DNA from: Shewanella algae | GTDB lineage: Bacteria; Pseudomonadota; Gammaproteobacteria; Enterobacterales; Shewanellaceae | DNA: 64,000 nt | Assembly: GCF_009183365.2 (NCBI RefSeq) | Contig: NZ_CP068230.1 | Coordinates: 631,001-695,000, forward strand | Reading direction: 5' to 3' | Shown: positions 18,082-27,177 of the stretch, in pieces | How positions within the stretch are numbered: position 1 is the first letter of the stretch | How the letters are laid out: the number at the start of each line of letters is the position of its first letter | Notes under the pieces: generated by a model | What the model was told of the DNA's origin: nothing | The model's database searches: none | What the model saw: only the letters and a program-made list of their open reading frames with translations | Position numbers and translations under genes: made by a program

Positions 18082-18822
18082 CTAACCTTTGTTGAGAAAT
18101 TGGCGGAAAACCGCTTTGGCTTCATCGCTCTGCAGACGTTGGCCGAAGAGTTCCAACTCCTGATGCATCTGGTGTTGTACCCGGCTCTTGTGTGGCCGCA
18201 TAAGTTGTCTGGTGAGTTGCAGCGCCTGAGGTGGCTTGGAAGCCAGGGCTTTGGCCTTTTCCAGCGCATAAGGGAAGAGTTCCACCGGACTCAACATGCG
18301 GTTGATGAGTTTGAGATCCAGCGCCGTTTCGGCATCGAAACTCTCGCCCAGCAACAGCAGTTCAGAGGCCTTTTGATAGCCGACCAATTCAGGCAGTAGC
18401 AGGCTGGAGCCGGCTTCAGGCACCAGTGCCAGGTCGATAAAGGGCAAACGGAACTGGGCTGTGTTATCGGCATAGACAAGGTCACAATGCAGCAGCAGCG
18501 TGGTACCGATTCCGACAGCGGCTCCGCTGACAGCGGCGACCAAGGGCTTTTTCAGCTCCAGCAGACAAAAGAGAAATCGCACTGCAGGGTGGTTGGGGCC
18601 CAGATCCGGCTGCTTGAGAAAATCCGCCACATCATTGCCTGAAGTAAAGCAGTTTTCACTGCCTGCCAGCAGAAAGGCACGGATCTCGTTGTCCGCTTCC
18701 CCCTGGATCAGGTATTCTGTAAGCTGCTTATACATATCGAGATCGAGGGCGTTACGTTTATCCGGACGGTTAAAACGTATGATGCGTACACCCTGCTCAT
18801 CCTGAACCTGAATCGTGCTCAT
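18082..18822 (-). CDS. Enoyl-CoA hydratase/isomerase family protein
   Basis: This 246-residue crotonase-fold protein has the NRPDKRNALDLDMYKQL N-terminus and the first oxyanion-hole region at FTSGNDVADF. The second is AAVSGAAVGIGTTLLLHCD. The glutamate pair of classical hydratases is not complete at the usual places (LPFIDLALVPEAGSSLLLP retains one acidic residue). Isomerase or another acyl-CoA activity is therefore possible and the substrate cannot be assigned. It is monocistronic and divergent from the copper chaperone gene with a 52-base gap. Confidence 0.88.
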   Translation of the reverse strand: MSTIQVQDEQGVRIIRFNRPDKRNALDLDMYKQLTEYLIQGEADNEIRAFLLAGSENCFTSGNDVADFLKQPDLGPNHPAVRFLFCLLELKKPLVAAVSGAAVGIGTTLLLHCDLVYADNTAQFRLPFIDLALVPEAGSSLLLPELVGYQKASELLLLGESFDAETALDLKLINRMLSPVELFPYALEKAKALASKPPQALQLTRQLMRPHKSRVQHQMHQELELFGQRLQSDEAKAVFRQFLNKG

Positions 18823-18874
18823 TCGTTGTTTCCTTTGCTGACGAAATGGGTTTTACATGGAGTTTAAGACATAG

Positions 18875-19339
18875 ATGGCGATATTCAAACAACTGTTTAA
18901 AGTTATCTTGCTGGCCGGCATCAGTGCCAGCGCCTTCGCCTCGAACATAATGCTCGAACAAGGATATATCCGGGCCATGCCCGCTTCTGTTCCCAATACG
19001 GCGGCGTATCTGACACTCAGCAACCATGGCGCGGCGACTGAGCTGGTTTCTGCCAGCACCCCTGTGGCCCGTGAAGCCATGCTGCATACCCTGATTGAAG
19101 AAGATGGCCTGGTTAAAATGCGCCATGTGGCAGCTTTCCCGCTGCCTGAGCATGGCCAGTTGACGCTGCAAAGCAGCGGCGATCACATCATGATCATGGG
19201 CCTCAAGGCACCGTTAGAGCTGGGGCAAAAAGTGCCTATGACATTAAGTTTTGCCAATGGTGACACCCTCAATATCGAACTCGAAGTAAAATCCCCCAAT
19301 GATGCTCCTGCAGCCCAAGAGCATCATCACCATCATTAA
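18875..19339 (+). CDS. Periplasmic PCu(A)C copper chaperone with a histidine tail
   Basis: This 154-residue protein has a signal peptide (cleavage near ASAFAS). The cupredoxin-like PCu(A)C/DUF461 domain follows, with the metal-site pattern spread over AMLHTLIEEDGLVKM and GDHIMIMGL. PCu(A)C proteins deliver Cu(I) to the CuA or CuB centre of cytochrome oxidase. The C-terminus ends in five consecutive histidines, a natural metal-binding extension that varies in the family. It is first in a run with the DUF2333 and outer-membrane genes (12- and 3-base gaps). Confidence 0.9.
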   Translation: MAIFKQLFKVILLAGISASAFASNIMLEQGYIRAMPASVPNTAAYLTLSNHGAATELVSASTPVAREAMLHTLIEEDGLVKMRHVAAFPLPEHGQLTLQSSGDHIMIMGLKAPLELGQKVPMTLSFANGDTLNIELEVKSPNDAPAAQEHHHHH

Positions 19340-19351
19340 GGAGAACCCGGG

Positions 19352-20323
19352 ATGCAAATGACATGGAAAAAAGGTGTCGGTGCAGCGGTCATAGTGTTCG
19401 TTATCGCATACGGCATCAGTGTTTGGTGGAGTATTGAACCCGAAGTGTTGACGCCCAAGGTGATGACATCGGAAAAGGGAGAGAAAATTACAGGTTATGC
19501 CACTACCAGCGCCTTGATCGAAACCATGGAGACCTTGCTGGATAAGCAAGGAGGCTGGTTGTCCAACGACATGATGCCGCCTTCTGTGATGATGGACAAC
19601 ATGCCGGCGTTTGAATTCGGTGCCCTGGAACAGGTGCGGGATCTCGCCTTGATCATGCGCAAAGAGTTCAGCCGCTCCCAGTCTCAGTCCACCGCCGACA
19701 AAGATCTGTTGGAAGCACACTCCAAGCTGAATATCGAGCATACCAGTTGGCTGGTGCCCAGTGCCGAGAGCGAGTATCGCGATGCTATCAAGCTATTGAA
19801 GGTTTACCGGGCGCGGATGATGGATCCCAATAACCCGGATGCCCAGTTTTATGCCCGCGCCGACAACCTCAATGAGTGGTTGAAAGAGGTGCAGAAGCGC
19901 TTGGGCAGCATGTCACAGCGTCTGGCCGCCAGTGTTGGTCAGGAGAGGCTGAATACCGATCTGGCCGGTGACAGTGCCGCCCGTCAGTCGACCCCCAACC
20001 TGGCGAGCCAGCAGATTAAGACCAGCTGGTGGCAAATAGACGATGTCTTCTATGAATCCAGAGGCTCTGCTTGGGCCTTGCTGAATTTCATGAAGGCAGT
20101 AGAGGTCGATTTTGCTGACGTACTGAAGAAAAAGAATGCCGAAGTGAGTCTCAAACAGATCATCCGTGAACTGGAAGCGACTCAGCAAACAGTCTGGAGC
20201 CCAATGATCCTCAATGGTTCCGGATTCGGTTTGGTGGCCAACCATTCCTTGGTGATGGCCAACTATGTGTCCCGCGCCAATGCCGCGGTGATTGATTTAA
20301 CCAACTTGCTTTCACAGGGTTAA
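19352..20323 (+). CDS. DUF2333 family membrane-anchored protein
   Basis: This 323-residue protein has one N-terminal transmembrane segment (about 8-28) and a large soluble, mostly helical periplasmic domain. WLSNDMMPPSVMMDNMPAFE and the helical region around LLEAHSKLNIEHTSWLVPSA match what I know of DUF2333. No enzymatic motif is visible and its function is unknown. It is 12 bases after the copper chaperone and three bases before the outer-membrane protein gene, so probably in one transcript with both. Confidence 0.85.
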   Translation: MQMTWKKGVGAAVIVFVIAYGISVWWSIEPEVLTPKVMTSEKGEKITGYATTSALIETMETLLDKQGGWLSNDMMPPSVMMDNMPAFEFGALEQVRDLALIMRKEFSRSQSQSTADKDLLEAHSKLNIEHTSWLVPSAESEYRDAIKLLKVYRARMMDPNNPDAQFYARADNLNEWLKEVQKRLGSMSQRLAASVGQERLNTDLAGDSAARQSTPNLASQQIKTSWWQIDDVFYESRGSAWALLNFMKAVEVDFADVLKKKNAEVSLKQIIRELEATQQTVWSPMILNGSGFGLVANHSLVMANYVSRANAAVIDLTNLLSQG

Positions 20324-20326
20324 TTT

Positions 20327-21064
20327 ATGAAAAAGACTTTATTGGCGACAGCCTTGCTGGCTTCTTTGATGGCGACCTCCGCCCAGGCAGCAACAGTCGT
20401 AGGCTTTAAGGTAGGCGCCGATTACTGGAAAGGAGATGCCAGCGGTACTTTCGCCGAGAAAGGCCAGCCGCAGCAGGAGTTCAACTATGACTCTTCCGCC
20501 CAGTACAGCCTTTGGTTCAGCGTTGAGCACCCTGTACCACTGCTGCCCAACCTGAAGATCCGCGAAAACCGCTTGAAGGAAGATGGCGCTATGAGCAATG
20601 CCAACTTCAGTTTCAACGGCCACACCTTCAGCGGTGATGTGTATGCTACGGCCGACCTGAGCAACACAGACTTTATCCTCTACTATGAGCTACTGGACAA
20701 TGATCTGGTTTCTCTGGATGTGGGTGGGGCCTACAAGCTGATGGATGGTTCTTTCCGGGTGGCAGACAAGGGGCATCCTGAGCAGCGTGATATCGACAGC
20801 GGTGTGGTCATGGGTTATGCCAATGCCGAGGTTGGCCTGCCTTTCTTCGGCTTGTACGCCTTTGCCGATGTGTTGGCCGGTATCAATGAATCCAGTGTCT
20901 ATGACTACCAAGTAGGTCTGGGCTGGGAGTTTGATGGCGTGGCGCTGGATACCCGGGTGCGTGCCGGCTACCGCGACTTTAAATTTGACGTGAACGGCTT
21001 CAACGGCATGAGCAGTAATATGCAGTTTGACGGCTTCTTTGCCGGTGTTGAACTGGTGTTCTAA
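20327..21064 (+). CDS. TIGR04219 family outer-membrane beta-barrel protein
   Basis: This 245-residue protein has a signal peptide (cleavage at SAQA-AT). Alternating beta strands follow and the C-terminal residue is phenylalanine (GVELVF), the BAM-recognition signature of outer-membrane barrels. The opening VVGFKVGADYWKGDASGTF and the DNDLVSLDVGGAYKLMDGSF region match the TIGR04219 family, which is widespread in Shewanella and Vibrio. Function unknown. It is the last gene of its operon and ends at a strong terminator. Confidence 0.88.
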   Translation: MKKTLLATALLASLMATSAQAATVVGFKVGADYWKGDASGTFAEKGQPQQEFNYDSSAQYSLWFSVEHPVPLLPNLKIRENRLKEDGAMSNANFSFNGHTFSGDVYATADLSNTDFILYYELLDNDLVSLDVGGAYKLMDGSFRVADKGHPEQRDIDSGVVMGYANAEVGLPFFGLYAFADVLAGINESSVYDYQVGLGWEFDGVALDTRVRAGYRDFKFDVNGFNGMSSNMQFDGFFAGVELVF

Positions 21065-21086
21065 TTCCGTTTCAGTCGATTAGCCA

Positions 21087-21116
21087 CAAAAAAACCGCCA
21101 GTTGGCGGTTTTTTTA
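21087..21116. terminator. Bidirectional terminator between the OM-barrel gene and tolC
   Basis: AAAAAACCGCCA pairs with TGGCGGTTTTTT between two convergent genes, with A-run and T-run on the two sides. Confidence 0.9.
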
Positions 21117-21132
21117 TTGGTTAAGCTTCAGC

Positions 21133-22449
21133 TTACTGCTGTGCAGGAGCTGTCAGGCCGTTGTTGATGGAGATGACATCATCTTCATTCAGGGTGCCTG
21201 TGGCTTGTTTCAGCGCCAATATCGACTTGATATAGCCGTAACGGGCGTTGGACAGCTGACGCTTGGAATCATACAGATCCCGGGTACGGTTCAGCACGTC
21301 AACTATGGTACGGGTACCCACTTCAAAACCGGCTTGAGTGGCTTTCAATGCACTTTCGGAAGAGAGCACTGATTGCTCATAGGCCTTGATGGAGCTGATA
21401 GAAGCGCCAACGTTGTTGAAGTTGTTGCGAACATTTTTGACTACCTGGCGGTAAGTCTGTTCCAGCTTCTGGCTGGCTTCAACATAGGCGTATTGCGCCT
21501 GTTTCACCTGAGAGCTGACCTTGAAACCTTCAAAGATAGGTACACTGAGGTTAACCCCAACGGTACCGTTATCGAAGTCAGGTTGGCTCTGGCTGCCGAT
21601 TTCCTGCTCCAGGCCTTTGGTATAACCGGCGCTCAGGCTCAGAGACGGCATATGGCCGGCCTTATAGAGGCTGATGGTTTCCTGGGCGATATCTTTACCG
21701 ATACGCTGGGTCAGCAGGTCGACACTGTTGGTCTCGGCCATCTTAAGCCAATCGCCTGGCACTGCCGGGGTTGGGCTGGCCGCAGAGAAGCGGTTGGTAT
21801 CCAGAATGTCGATGCTCTTGTGATCTATACCTGTGATTTCACGCAGGGCTTCATAGCTGTTGATCAACTGATTCTCTGCCAAAATTTCATCGGCGGTCGC
21901 CAGATCATACTGAGCCTGTGCTTCATGAACATCGGTAATGGCTGTCAGACCAACGGCAAAGCGTTGCTTGGTTTGTTCCAACTGACGCTCGATGGCACGC
22001 TTCTCGGCGCCTTTGAACTCATAGTTGTCCTTGGCGGCCAACACGTCAAAGTAAGCGGTTGTTACCCGGGTGATCAGTGTCTGCAGGGCAGAGGCGTAGA
22101 CGGCATCGGCCTGTGATGCGGCTTTCTCCGCCAGGCTCAAACCGACCCAGGCAGAATGATCATAGATGACCTGGTTAAGTTTAATCGCACCTGTCAGGCC
22201 GCTGGTGTCGGCACTGGGATCGTTCCAGGCTTTATCATAACCGACATTGGCACTGATAGTTGGCAGCAGTGGTGCGCGATTCTCTTCAATTTTCTCATAC
22301 AACTGGTCTCTTTGGGCCTTGGCCTGGAGTACCACTGGATCATTGGTTAATGCCTGCTGATATATCTGAAGTAAATCGTCGGCTTGAACGGCCGGGGCAG
22401 AAACTGCGAGCGTTAACGCCGCGCATAAAGTGCGGATCTTGAATTTCAT
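21133..22449 (-). CDS. tolC: TolC outer-membrane channel
   Basis: This 438-residue protein has a signal peptide (cleavage near APAVQA). Two OEP repeats of coiled-coil helices and barrel strands follow, including the conserved DLLQIYQQALTNDPVVLQA start. TolC trimers form the outer channel for RND/ABC efflux pumps and type I secretion. Its length is that of mature TolC without the long C-terminal tail of E. coli. It is divergent from nudF, the same arrangement as in E. coli, which supports orthology. Confidence 0.95.
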   Translation of the reverse strand: MKFKIRTLCAALTLAVSAPAVQADDLLQIYQQALTNDPVVLQAKAQRDQLYEKIEENRAPLLPTISANVGYDKAWNDPSADTSGLTGAIKLNQVIYDHSAWVGLSLAEKAASQADAVYASALQTLITRVTTAYFDVLAAKDNYEFKGAEKRAIERQLEQTKQRFAVGLTAITDVHEAQAQYDLATADEILAENQLINSYEALREITGIDHKSIDILDTNRFSAASPTPAVPGDWLKMAETNSVDLLTQRIGKDIAQETISLYKAGHMPSLSLSAGYTKGLEQEIGSQSQPDFDNGTVGVNLSVPIFEGFKVSSQVKQAQYAYVEASQKLEQTYRQVVKNVRNNFNNVGASISSIKAYEQSVLSSESALKATQAGFEVGTRTIVDVLNRTRDLYDSKRQLSNARYGYIKSILALKQATGTLNEDDVISINNGLTAPAQQ

Positions 22450-22685
22450 TGGCTGTCCTTATAGACAAACACCCTGTGACGGGCGGTTTCAACTTCGTTA
22501 GACTGTTAATGCCTTTGATAAAGGCGGTTTGCGCTTCCCGACGCTTCCCGATACAGCAAAACTTAATGGTTTTGATACTAAAAAATCAACCGTTTTCAAG
22601 TCAATTCGGAAGTGTAACAGATTTTATTGGCAAATGGTGCCGGGTGGTTTGAAATTGCACCTTTTATAGCTAAAGCGGAGTGAAA

Positions 22686-23312
22686 ATGGCAGCAGAAAAA
22701 TTCACCAAAGAGGATGTTCAGGTGCTGGGGCAGCGCACGCTATACCGTGGGTTTTTCCATATGGAGGAATACCGTTTCCGTCATCGGCTGTTTGCCGGTG
22801 GCTGGAGCGATGAAGTGACTCGTGAGGTGTTTGAGCGCGGCCATGCCGTGGTGGTTTTACCCTATGATCCGCAAGAAGACAAAGTGGTGTTGATTGAGCA
22901 GGTGCGGTTTCCTGCGCTGGAAACCAGTGAATCTCCTTGGCTGCTGGAGTTGGTGGCGGGTATGATTGCCCCCGGCGAAGTGGCCGATGAGGTGGCCAAA
23001 CGGGAACTTTTGGAAGAAACCGGACTCAATGCCAGTGCAATTTCGGCAGTAAGCAGTTATCTTTCCAGCCCCGGAGGTTGCAGTGAACGCTTCTTCTTTT
23101 ACTGGGCGGCGGTGGATTCATCCAAGGCCAAAGGGCTGCATGGCTTGGCCGAAGAACATGAAGACATTAGGTTGCATGTGCTTTCCCGCAGTGATGCTTA
23201 TGCCAAAGTGCTTAGTGGCGAAATCGACAATGCTTCGACCGTGCTCGGACTGCAATGGTTGCAGCTTAACTATCAAAGTTTAATCCAGGCCAATGAACAA
23301 GAAAGACAGTGA
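22686..23312 (+). CDS. nudF: ADP-ribose pyrophosphatase NudF
   Basis: This 208-residue Nudix hydrolase has the full Nudix box GMIAPGEVADEVAKRELLEE(TGL), with Gly, Glu and REx2EE in place. It hydrolyses ADP-ribose to AMP and ribose-5-phosphate. The ATG at 22686 is five bases after CGGAG, and the GTG at 22680 overlaps that site. Length equals E. coli NudF. First gene of nudF-DUF1249-cpdA-yqiA-parE. Confidence 0.95.
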   Translation: MAAEKFTKEDVQVLGQRTLYRGFFHMEEYRFRHRLFAGGWSDEVTREVFERGHAVVVLPYDPQEDKVVLIEQVRFPALETSESPWLLELVAGMIAPGEVADEVAKRELLEETGLNASAISAVSSYLSSPGGCSERFFFYWAAVDSSKAKGLHGLAEEHEDIRLHVLSRSDAYAKVLSGEIDNASTVLGLQWLQLNYQSLIQANEQERQ

Positions 23313-23727
23313 CAAGAAATACCAGCCGGATGTCAGCCGCTTTTTAGCCCTGTGTGGCCGCAACTATGGCCATATTCAGCGCTGGTTGCCGGAGCAGGGT
23401 GAAGTGGGTGAAAGCTGGCAGGTAGAAGGGGATTTCGGCTGCCTGGATGTCGAGTTGCTGGAAAATACCCGCTATACCCAGTTGGTCAGTATTTCCCGCC
23501 ATGTAGGGAAGGGCGGATTGATACCTGCCCCCAAGGTCACTGTGCGGATTTATCATGATGCTAAATTAGCAGAAGTGTTAAGCAGCCGACAGATTTACCA
23601 ATTGCGGCCAGTGTATGATTATCCGAACTTACGCATGTACCACCGCGATGAAAAGTACCAGGTAAACGCCTTCCTGGAGGAGTTATTGAAAATAGACTGT
23701 CAGGCGCGCCTCGTTTGTCAGTCCTGA
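23293..23727 (+). CDS. DUF1249 (YqiB-like) protein
   Basis: This is a 144-residue cytoplasmic protein of the DUF1249 family, recognised by KYQPDVSRFLALCGRNYGH and RPVYDYPNLRMYHRDEKYQV. Function is unknown. It overlaps the end of nudF by 20 bases, so is translationally coupled. The nudF-yqiB-cpdA order is conserved in enterobacteria. Confidence 0.92.
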   Translation: MNKKDSDKKYQPDVSRFLALCGRNYGHIQRWLPEQGEVGESWQVEGDFGCLDVELLENTRYTQLVSISRHVGKGGLIPAPKVTVRIYHDAKLAEVLSSRQIYQLRPVYDYPNLRMYHRDEKYQVNAFLEELLKIDCQARLVCQS

Positions 23728-23742
23728 GATTGGGTAATCAAA

Positions 23743-24582
23743 GTGCTGAAAGAGGCAATCACATACAGTATTCCTGAGGACAAGAGTGTTCGTTTGGTGC
23801 AGATCACAGATCCTCACCTGTTTGCCGATCCTGAAGGACAGCTTCTTGGCGTAAATACCGCCAACAGTCTCAATGCCGTTATCAATACCATCCAGGCAGT
23901 CAAGTATCCCGCCGACATGCTGCTGGCCAGTGGTGACATTAGCCAGGATTACTCCGGTGAGTCCTACCGCAACTTTGTCGAAGCCATCAAACCGCTGAAT
24001 CTGCCCTGCCATTATCTGCCTGGCAATCACGATGACCCCAGGATCATGTATCTGCATATGCAGGGTGAGCGTGTCTATGGTCACAGGCGGGTATTGGCCG
24101 GGAATTGGCAGATTATCTTGCTGGACTCCACAGTGCGGGGAAAGCCCGGGGGCCATATGGCCGAAAGCGAAATTGAGATCATCCGCAGTGCCATAGCCGC
24201 CGAACCGGACAAACATGTGCTGCTGGTGATGCATCATAATCCTGTGCTGGTGGACTGCACTTGGCTGGATCAGCACTGTATGGACAATGGCGCCCATTTC
24301 CTCAAAGAGATGGGGCGTTATCCTCAGGTCAAGGGCATGCTCTGGGGCCATGTTCATCAGCAATTGGATACAGAATATCAGGGTGAAACTCACAAGTTAT
24401 CTCTGATGGCGACACCATCGACCTGTATTCAATTCAAACCCTTGTCTTCCTATTTTGCGCTGGATGCACTGCAGCCTGGCTACCGTTTGCTGGAGCTCAA
24501 GCCCGATGGTAGCATGCTCACCAATGTTTATCGGATCCCGGGCGAGCGCTTCGCACCGGATGCTGAGGCCAGCGGCTACTGA
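23743..24582 (+). CDS. cpdA: 3',5'-cyclic AMP phosphodiesterase CpdA
   Basis: This 279-residue metallophosphoesterase hydrolyses cAMP. Metal-binding motifs appear in order: QITDPHLF, ASGDISQD, LPGNHDDP, VMHHNPV and LWGHVHQQL. The start is GTG at 23743. The next gene, yqiA, is 35 bases downstream. CpdA tunes cAMP-CRP signalling, which in Shewanella controls anaerobic respiration genes (family knowledge). That may be relevant to the ttr locus here, but no link is shown. Confidence 0.95.
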   Translation: MLKEAITYSIPEDKSVRLVQITDPHLFADPEGQLLGVNTANSLNAVINTIQAVKYPADMLLASGDISQDYSGESYRNFVEAIKPLNLPCHYLPGNHDDPRIMYLHMQGERVYGHRRVLAGNWQIILLDSTVRGKPGGHMAESEIEIIRSAIAAEPDKHVLLVMHHNPVLVDCTWLDQHCMDNGAHFLKEMGRYPQVKGMLWGHVHQQLDTEYQGETHKLSLMATPSTCIQFKPLSSYFALDALQPGYRLLELKPDGSMLTNVYRIPGERFAPDAEASGY

Positions 24583-24617
24583 ATTTGCTTTGGAGCAGTG
24601 GCCCCTTGTGAGGAACT

Positions 24618-25193
24618 ATGCTGCTCTACATTCACGGTTTCAACAGTTCTCCCTTGTCTGACAAGGCCGTGCTTACCCGCACCTATATTGAACAACATTT
24701 TCCCGGTGTGCGACTGGAGCAGCCACAGCTACCCACTTCGCCCAAGGCGGCGATGGCGTTGCTGATCCAGTTGACCGAAGCGGCCAAAGCCAAGGGCGAG
24801 CCACTGGCGTTTATCGGTTCATCCCTCGGCGGGTATTTTGCCTCTTGGCTGGCGGAGCGCTATGGCGGCAAGGCGGTATTGGTCAACCCGGCGGTGCGTC
24901 CCTTTGAGTTATTCAGCGACTATTTGGGACCGCAATACAACCCTTATACCGACGAACATTACCAATTATTGCCCCAACATCAGCAGCAGCTGATTGAATT
25001 TGATACGCCGGTCATTCTCAATCCGGATCGTTTTTTTGTATTATTACAGACTGCCGATGAGGTGCTGGATTATCGCCAGGCCCTGGGCAAATATCACTGC
25101 TGTGAGATGCTGCTGGAAAGCGGTGGAAACCATAGTTTTGTGGGTTACGGCGACAAGCTGGACGCAGTCTGCCGTTTTTTACACTTATCTTGA
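24618..25193 (+). CDS. yqiA: YqiA-family esterase
   Basis: This 191-residue small alpha/beta hydrolase starts MLLYIHGFNSSPLSDKAVLT. The nucleophile elbow is FIGSSLGGYFASWLAERYG (the second serine of GSSLG is the catalytic one). A catalytic His lies at GGNHSFVGY near the C-terminus. YqiA has esterase activity in E. coli and its physiological substrate is not settled. It lies immediately upstream of parE, as in E. coli. Confidence 0.93.
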   Translation: MLLYIHGFNSSPLSDKAVLTRTYIEQHFPGVRLEQPQLPTSPKAAMALLIQLTEAAKAKGEPLAFIGSSLGGYFASWLAERYGGKAVLVNPAVRPFELFSDYLGPQYNPYTDEHYQLLPQHQQQLIEFDTPVILNPDRFFVLLQTADEVLDYRQALGKYHCCEMLLESGGNHSFVGYGDKLDAVCRFLHLS

Positions 25194-25246
25194 CAATCAG
25201 ATCCTCGCGGCCCACCATGGCCTGAACATAAAAGACAGTGTGTGCT

Positions 25247-27133
25247 ATGACCAATCAATACACCTCCGATGCCATTGAAGTACTGAACGGACTGGATCCG
25301 GTAAAACGCCGTCCCGGCATGTATACCGATACCACCCGACCCAACCACCTGGGTCAGGAAGTCATAGATAACAGTGTCGATGAGGCTTTGGCAGGGTTTG
25401 CAACCCGAATCGATGTGGTGTTACACACAGACAACTCGCTGGAAGTCACAGACGATGGCCGTGGTATGCCAGTGGATATTCACCCGGAGGAGGGGATCCC
25501 CGGGGTCGAGCTGATCCTGACCAAACTGCATGCCGGTGGTAAGTTCTCCAACAAAAACTATCAGTTTTCCGGTGGTTTGCATGGGGTGGGGATCTCTGTG
25601 GTCAACGCCCTCTCCAAAAGGGTTGAGATCACGGTTCGCCGCGATGCCAAAGTGTATGAAATGGCCTTTGAGCATGGCGACAAGGCCGAGAGCCTCAGGG
25701 AAACCGGTACCTGCGGGCGCCGCAATACTGGCACCCGGGTGCAGTTTTGGCCGGATCCCAGCTATTTTGACTCACCGAACTTTTCGGTCACCAAGCTGAC
25801 TTATCTGTTGCGGGCCAAAGCGGTACTCTGTCCTGGGCTTAGAATTCGTTTCGCCAACAAACAAAACGGTGAGGTTCATGAGTGGTTTTATGAAGAGGGC
25901 CTGACCGATTATCTGAAAGACTCCCTCAAAGAAGCCCCGGCGCTGCCACAGGAGCCTTTTGTCGGCAGTATCAAGACCAATCTGGAAGCCGCCGACTGGG
26001 CCATTACCTGGCTGCCTGAGGGCGGCGACAGTATCAGCGAAAGCTATGTCAACCTGATCCCAACGCCGCTTGGTGGTACCCATGTGAACGGTTTCCGTCA
26101 GGGACTGCTCGAGTCGATGCGTGAGTTCTGTGAGTTTCGCAACCTGATCCCAAGGGGGATTAAGCTTAGCCCGGAAGATATCTGGGACAAGGCCAGTTTT
26201 ATTCTGTCGGTGAAGATGCAAGATCCGCAATTTGCCGGCCAGACCAAGGAGAAACTCTCCAGCCGCCAGTGTTCTGCGTTTGTATCGGGTGTGGTGCGTG
26301 ATGCCTTCAGCCTCTGGCTCAACAGCAACACAGATCAAGCCGAACTGCTGGCCGAGATGTGCATCAACAACGCCCAGAAGCGCCTCAAGGCGGCGAAGAA
26401 AGTCGCCCGTAAGAAGGTCACTTCAGGCCCGGCGCTGCCAGGTAAACTGACCGACTGCACAGGTCAGGATCCGGCGCGTTCCGAGCTGTTTCTGGTGGAA
26501 GGGGACTCGGCCGGTGGCAGTGCCAAACAGGCCAGGGACAGAGAGTTTCAGGCGATCATGCCGCTGCGGGGCAAAATTCTCAACACCTGGGAAGTGGAAG
26601 CGAGCCAAGTGCTGGCCTCTCAGGAAGTGCACGACATTTCAGTGGCCATAGGCTGCGATCCCGATAGCGACGATATCTCTGAACTCAGATACGGCAAGAT
26701 CTGTATTCTCGCCGATGCCGACTCGGATGGTTTGCACATAGCAACCTTGCTGTGCGCGCTGTTTTTGAAACACTATCGCACTCTGGTTGAAAAGGGGCAT
26801 GTGTATATCGCTATGCCGCCACTGTTCCGTATCGATATCGGCAAAGAAGTGTTTTACGCTTTGGATGAGCCTGAAAAGCAAGGCATTCTTGACAGAATTG
26901 CCGCCGACAACAAGAAAGGAAAAGTGCAGGTCACCCGCTTTAAAGGTCTGGGTGAGATGAATCCACTGCAACTGAGGGAAACGACCATGGATCCCAACAC
27001 CCGTAGATTGGTACAACTGACCATAGACGATGTCGACGAGACTGTGGCATTGATGGACATGTTGCTGGCCAAGAAGCGCTCAGGTGATCGTAAGTCGTGG
27101 CTGGAAACCAAGGGAGACCTTGCTCAGCTGTAA
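25247..27133 (+). CDS. parE: DNA topoisomerase IV subunit B
   Basis: This 628-residue GHKL ATPase subunit of topoisomerase IV decatenates daughter chromosomes. VIDNSVDEALAG holds the ATPase Asn/Asp, GLHGVGISVVNALS the ATP lid, and LVEGDSAGGSAKQARDR the TOPRIM site. DADSDGLHIATLL is the metal-binding acidic triad. The ATG at 25247 is three codons after an in-frame GTG and gives the E. coli-like length. parC follows after an inserted gene rather than directly. Confidence 0.98.
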   Translation: MTNQYTSDAIEVLNGLDPVKRRPGMYTDTTRPNHLGQEVIDNSVDEALAGFATRIDVVLHTDNSLEVTDDGRGMPVDIHPEEGIPGVELILTKLHAGGKFSNKNYQFSGGLHGVGISVVNALSKRVEITVRRDAKVYEMAFEHGDKAESLRETGTCGRRNTGTRVQFWPDPSYFDSPNFSVTKLTYLLRAKAVLCPGLRIRFANKQNGEVHEWFYEEGLTDYLKDSLKEAPALPQEPFVGSIKTNLEAADWAITWLPEGGDSISESYVNLIPTPLGGTHVNGFRQGLLESMREFCEFRNLIPRGIKLSPEDIWDKASFILSVKMQDPQFAGQTKEKLSSRQCSAFVSGVVRDAFSLWLNSNTDQAELLAEMCINNAQKRLKAAKKVARKKVTSGPALPGKLTDCTGQDPARSELFLVEGDSAGGSAKQARDREFQAIMPLRGKILNTWEVEASQVLASQEVHDISVAIGCDPDSDDISELRYGKICILADADSDGLHIATLLCALFLKHYRTLVEKGHVYIAMPPLFRIDIGKEVFYALDEPEKQGILDRIAADNKKGKVQVTRFKGLGEMNPLQLRETTMDPNTRRLVQLTIDDVDETVALMDMLLAKKRSGDRKSWLETKGDLAQL

Positions 27134-27177
27134 TCGCCCTTGATGTGCCAATAACTATAAAACTTAAAGGCAAGGAT

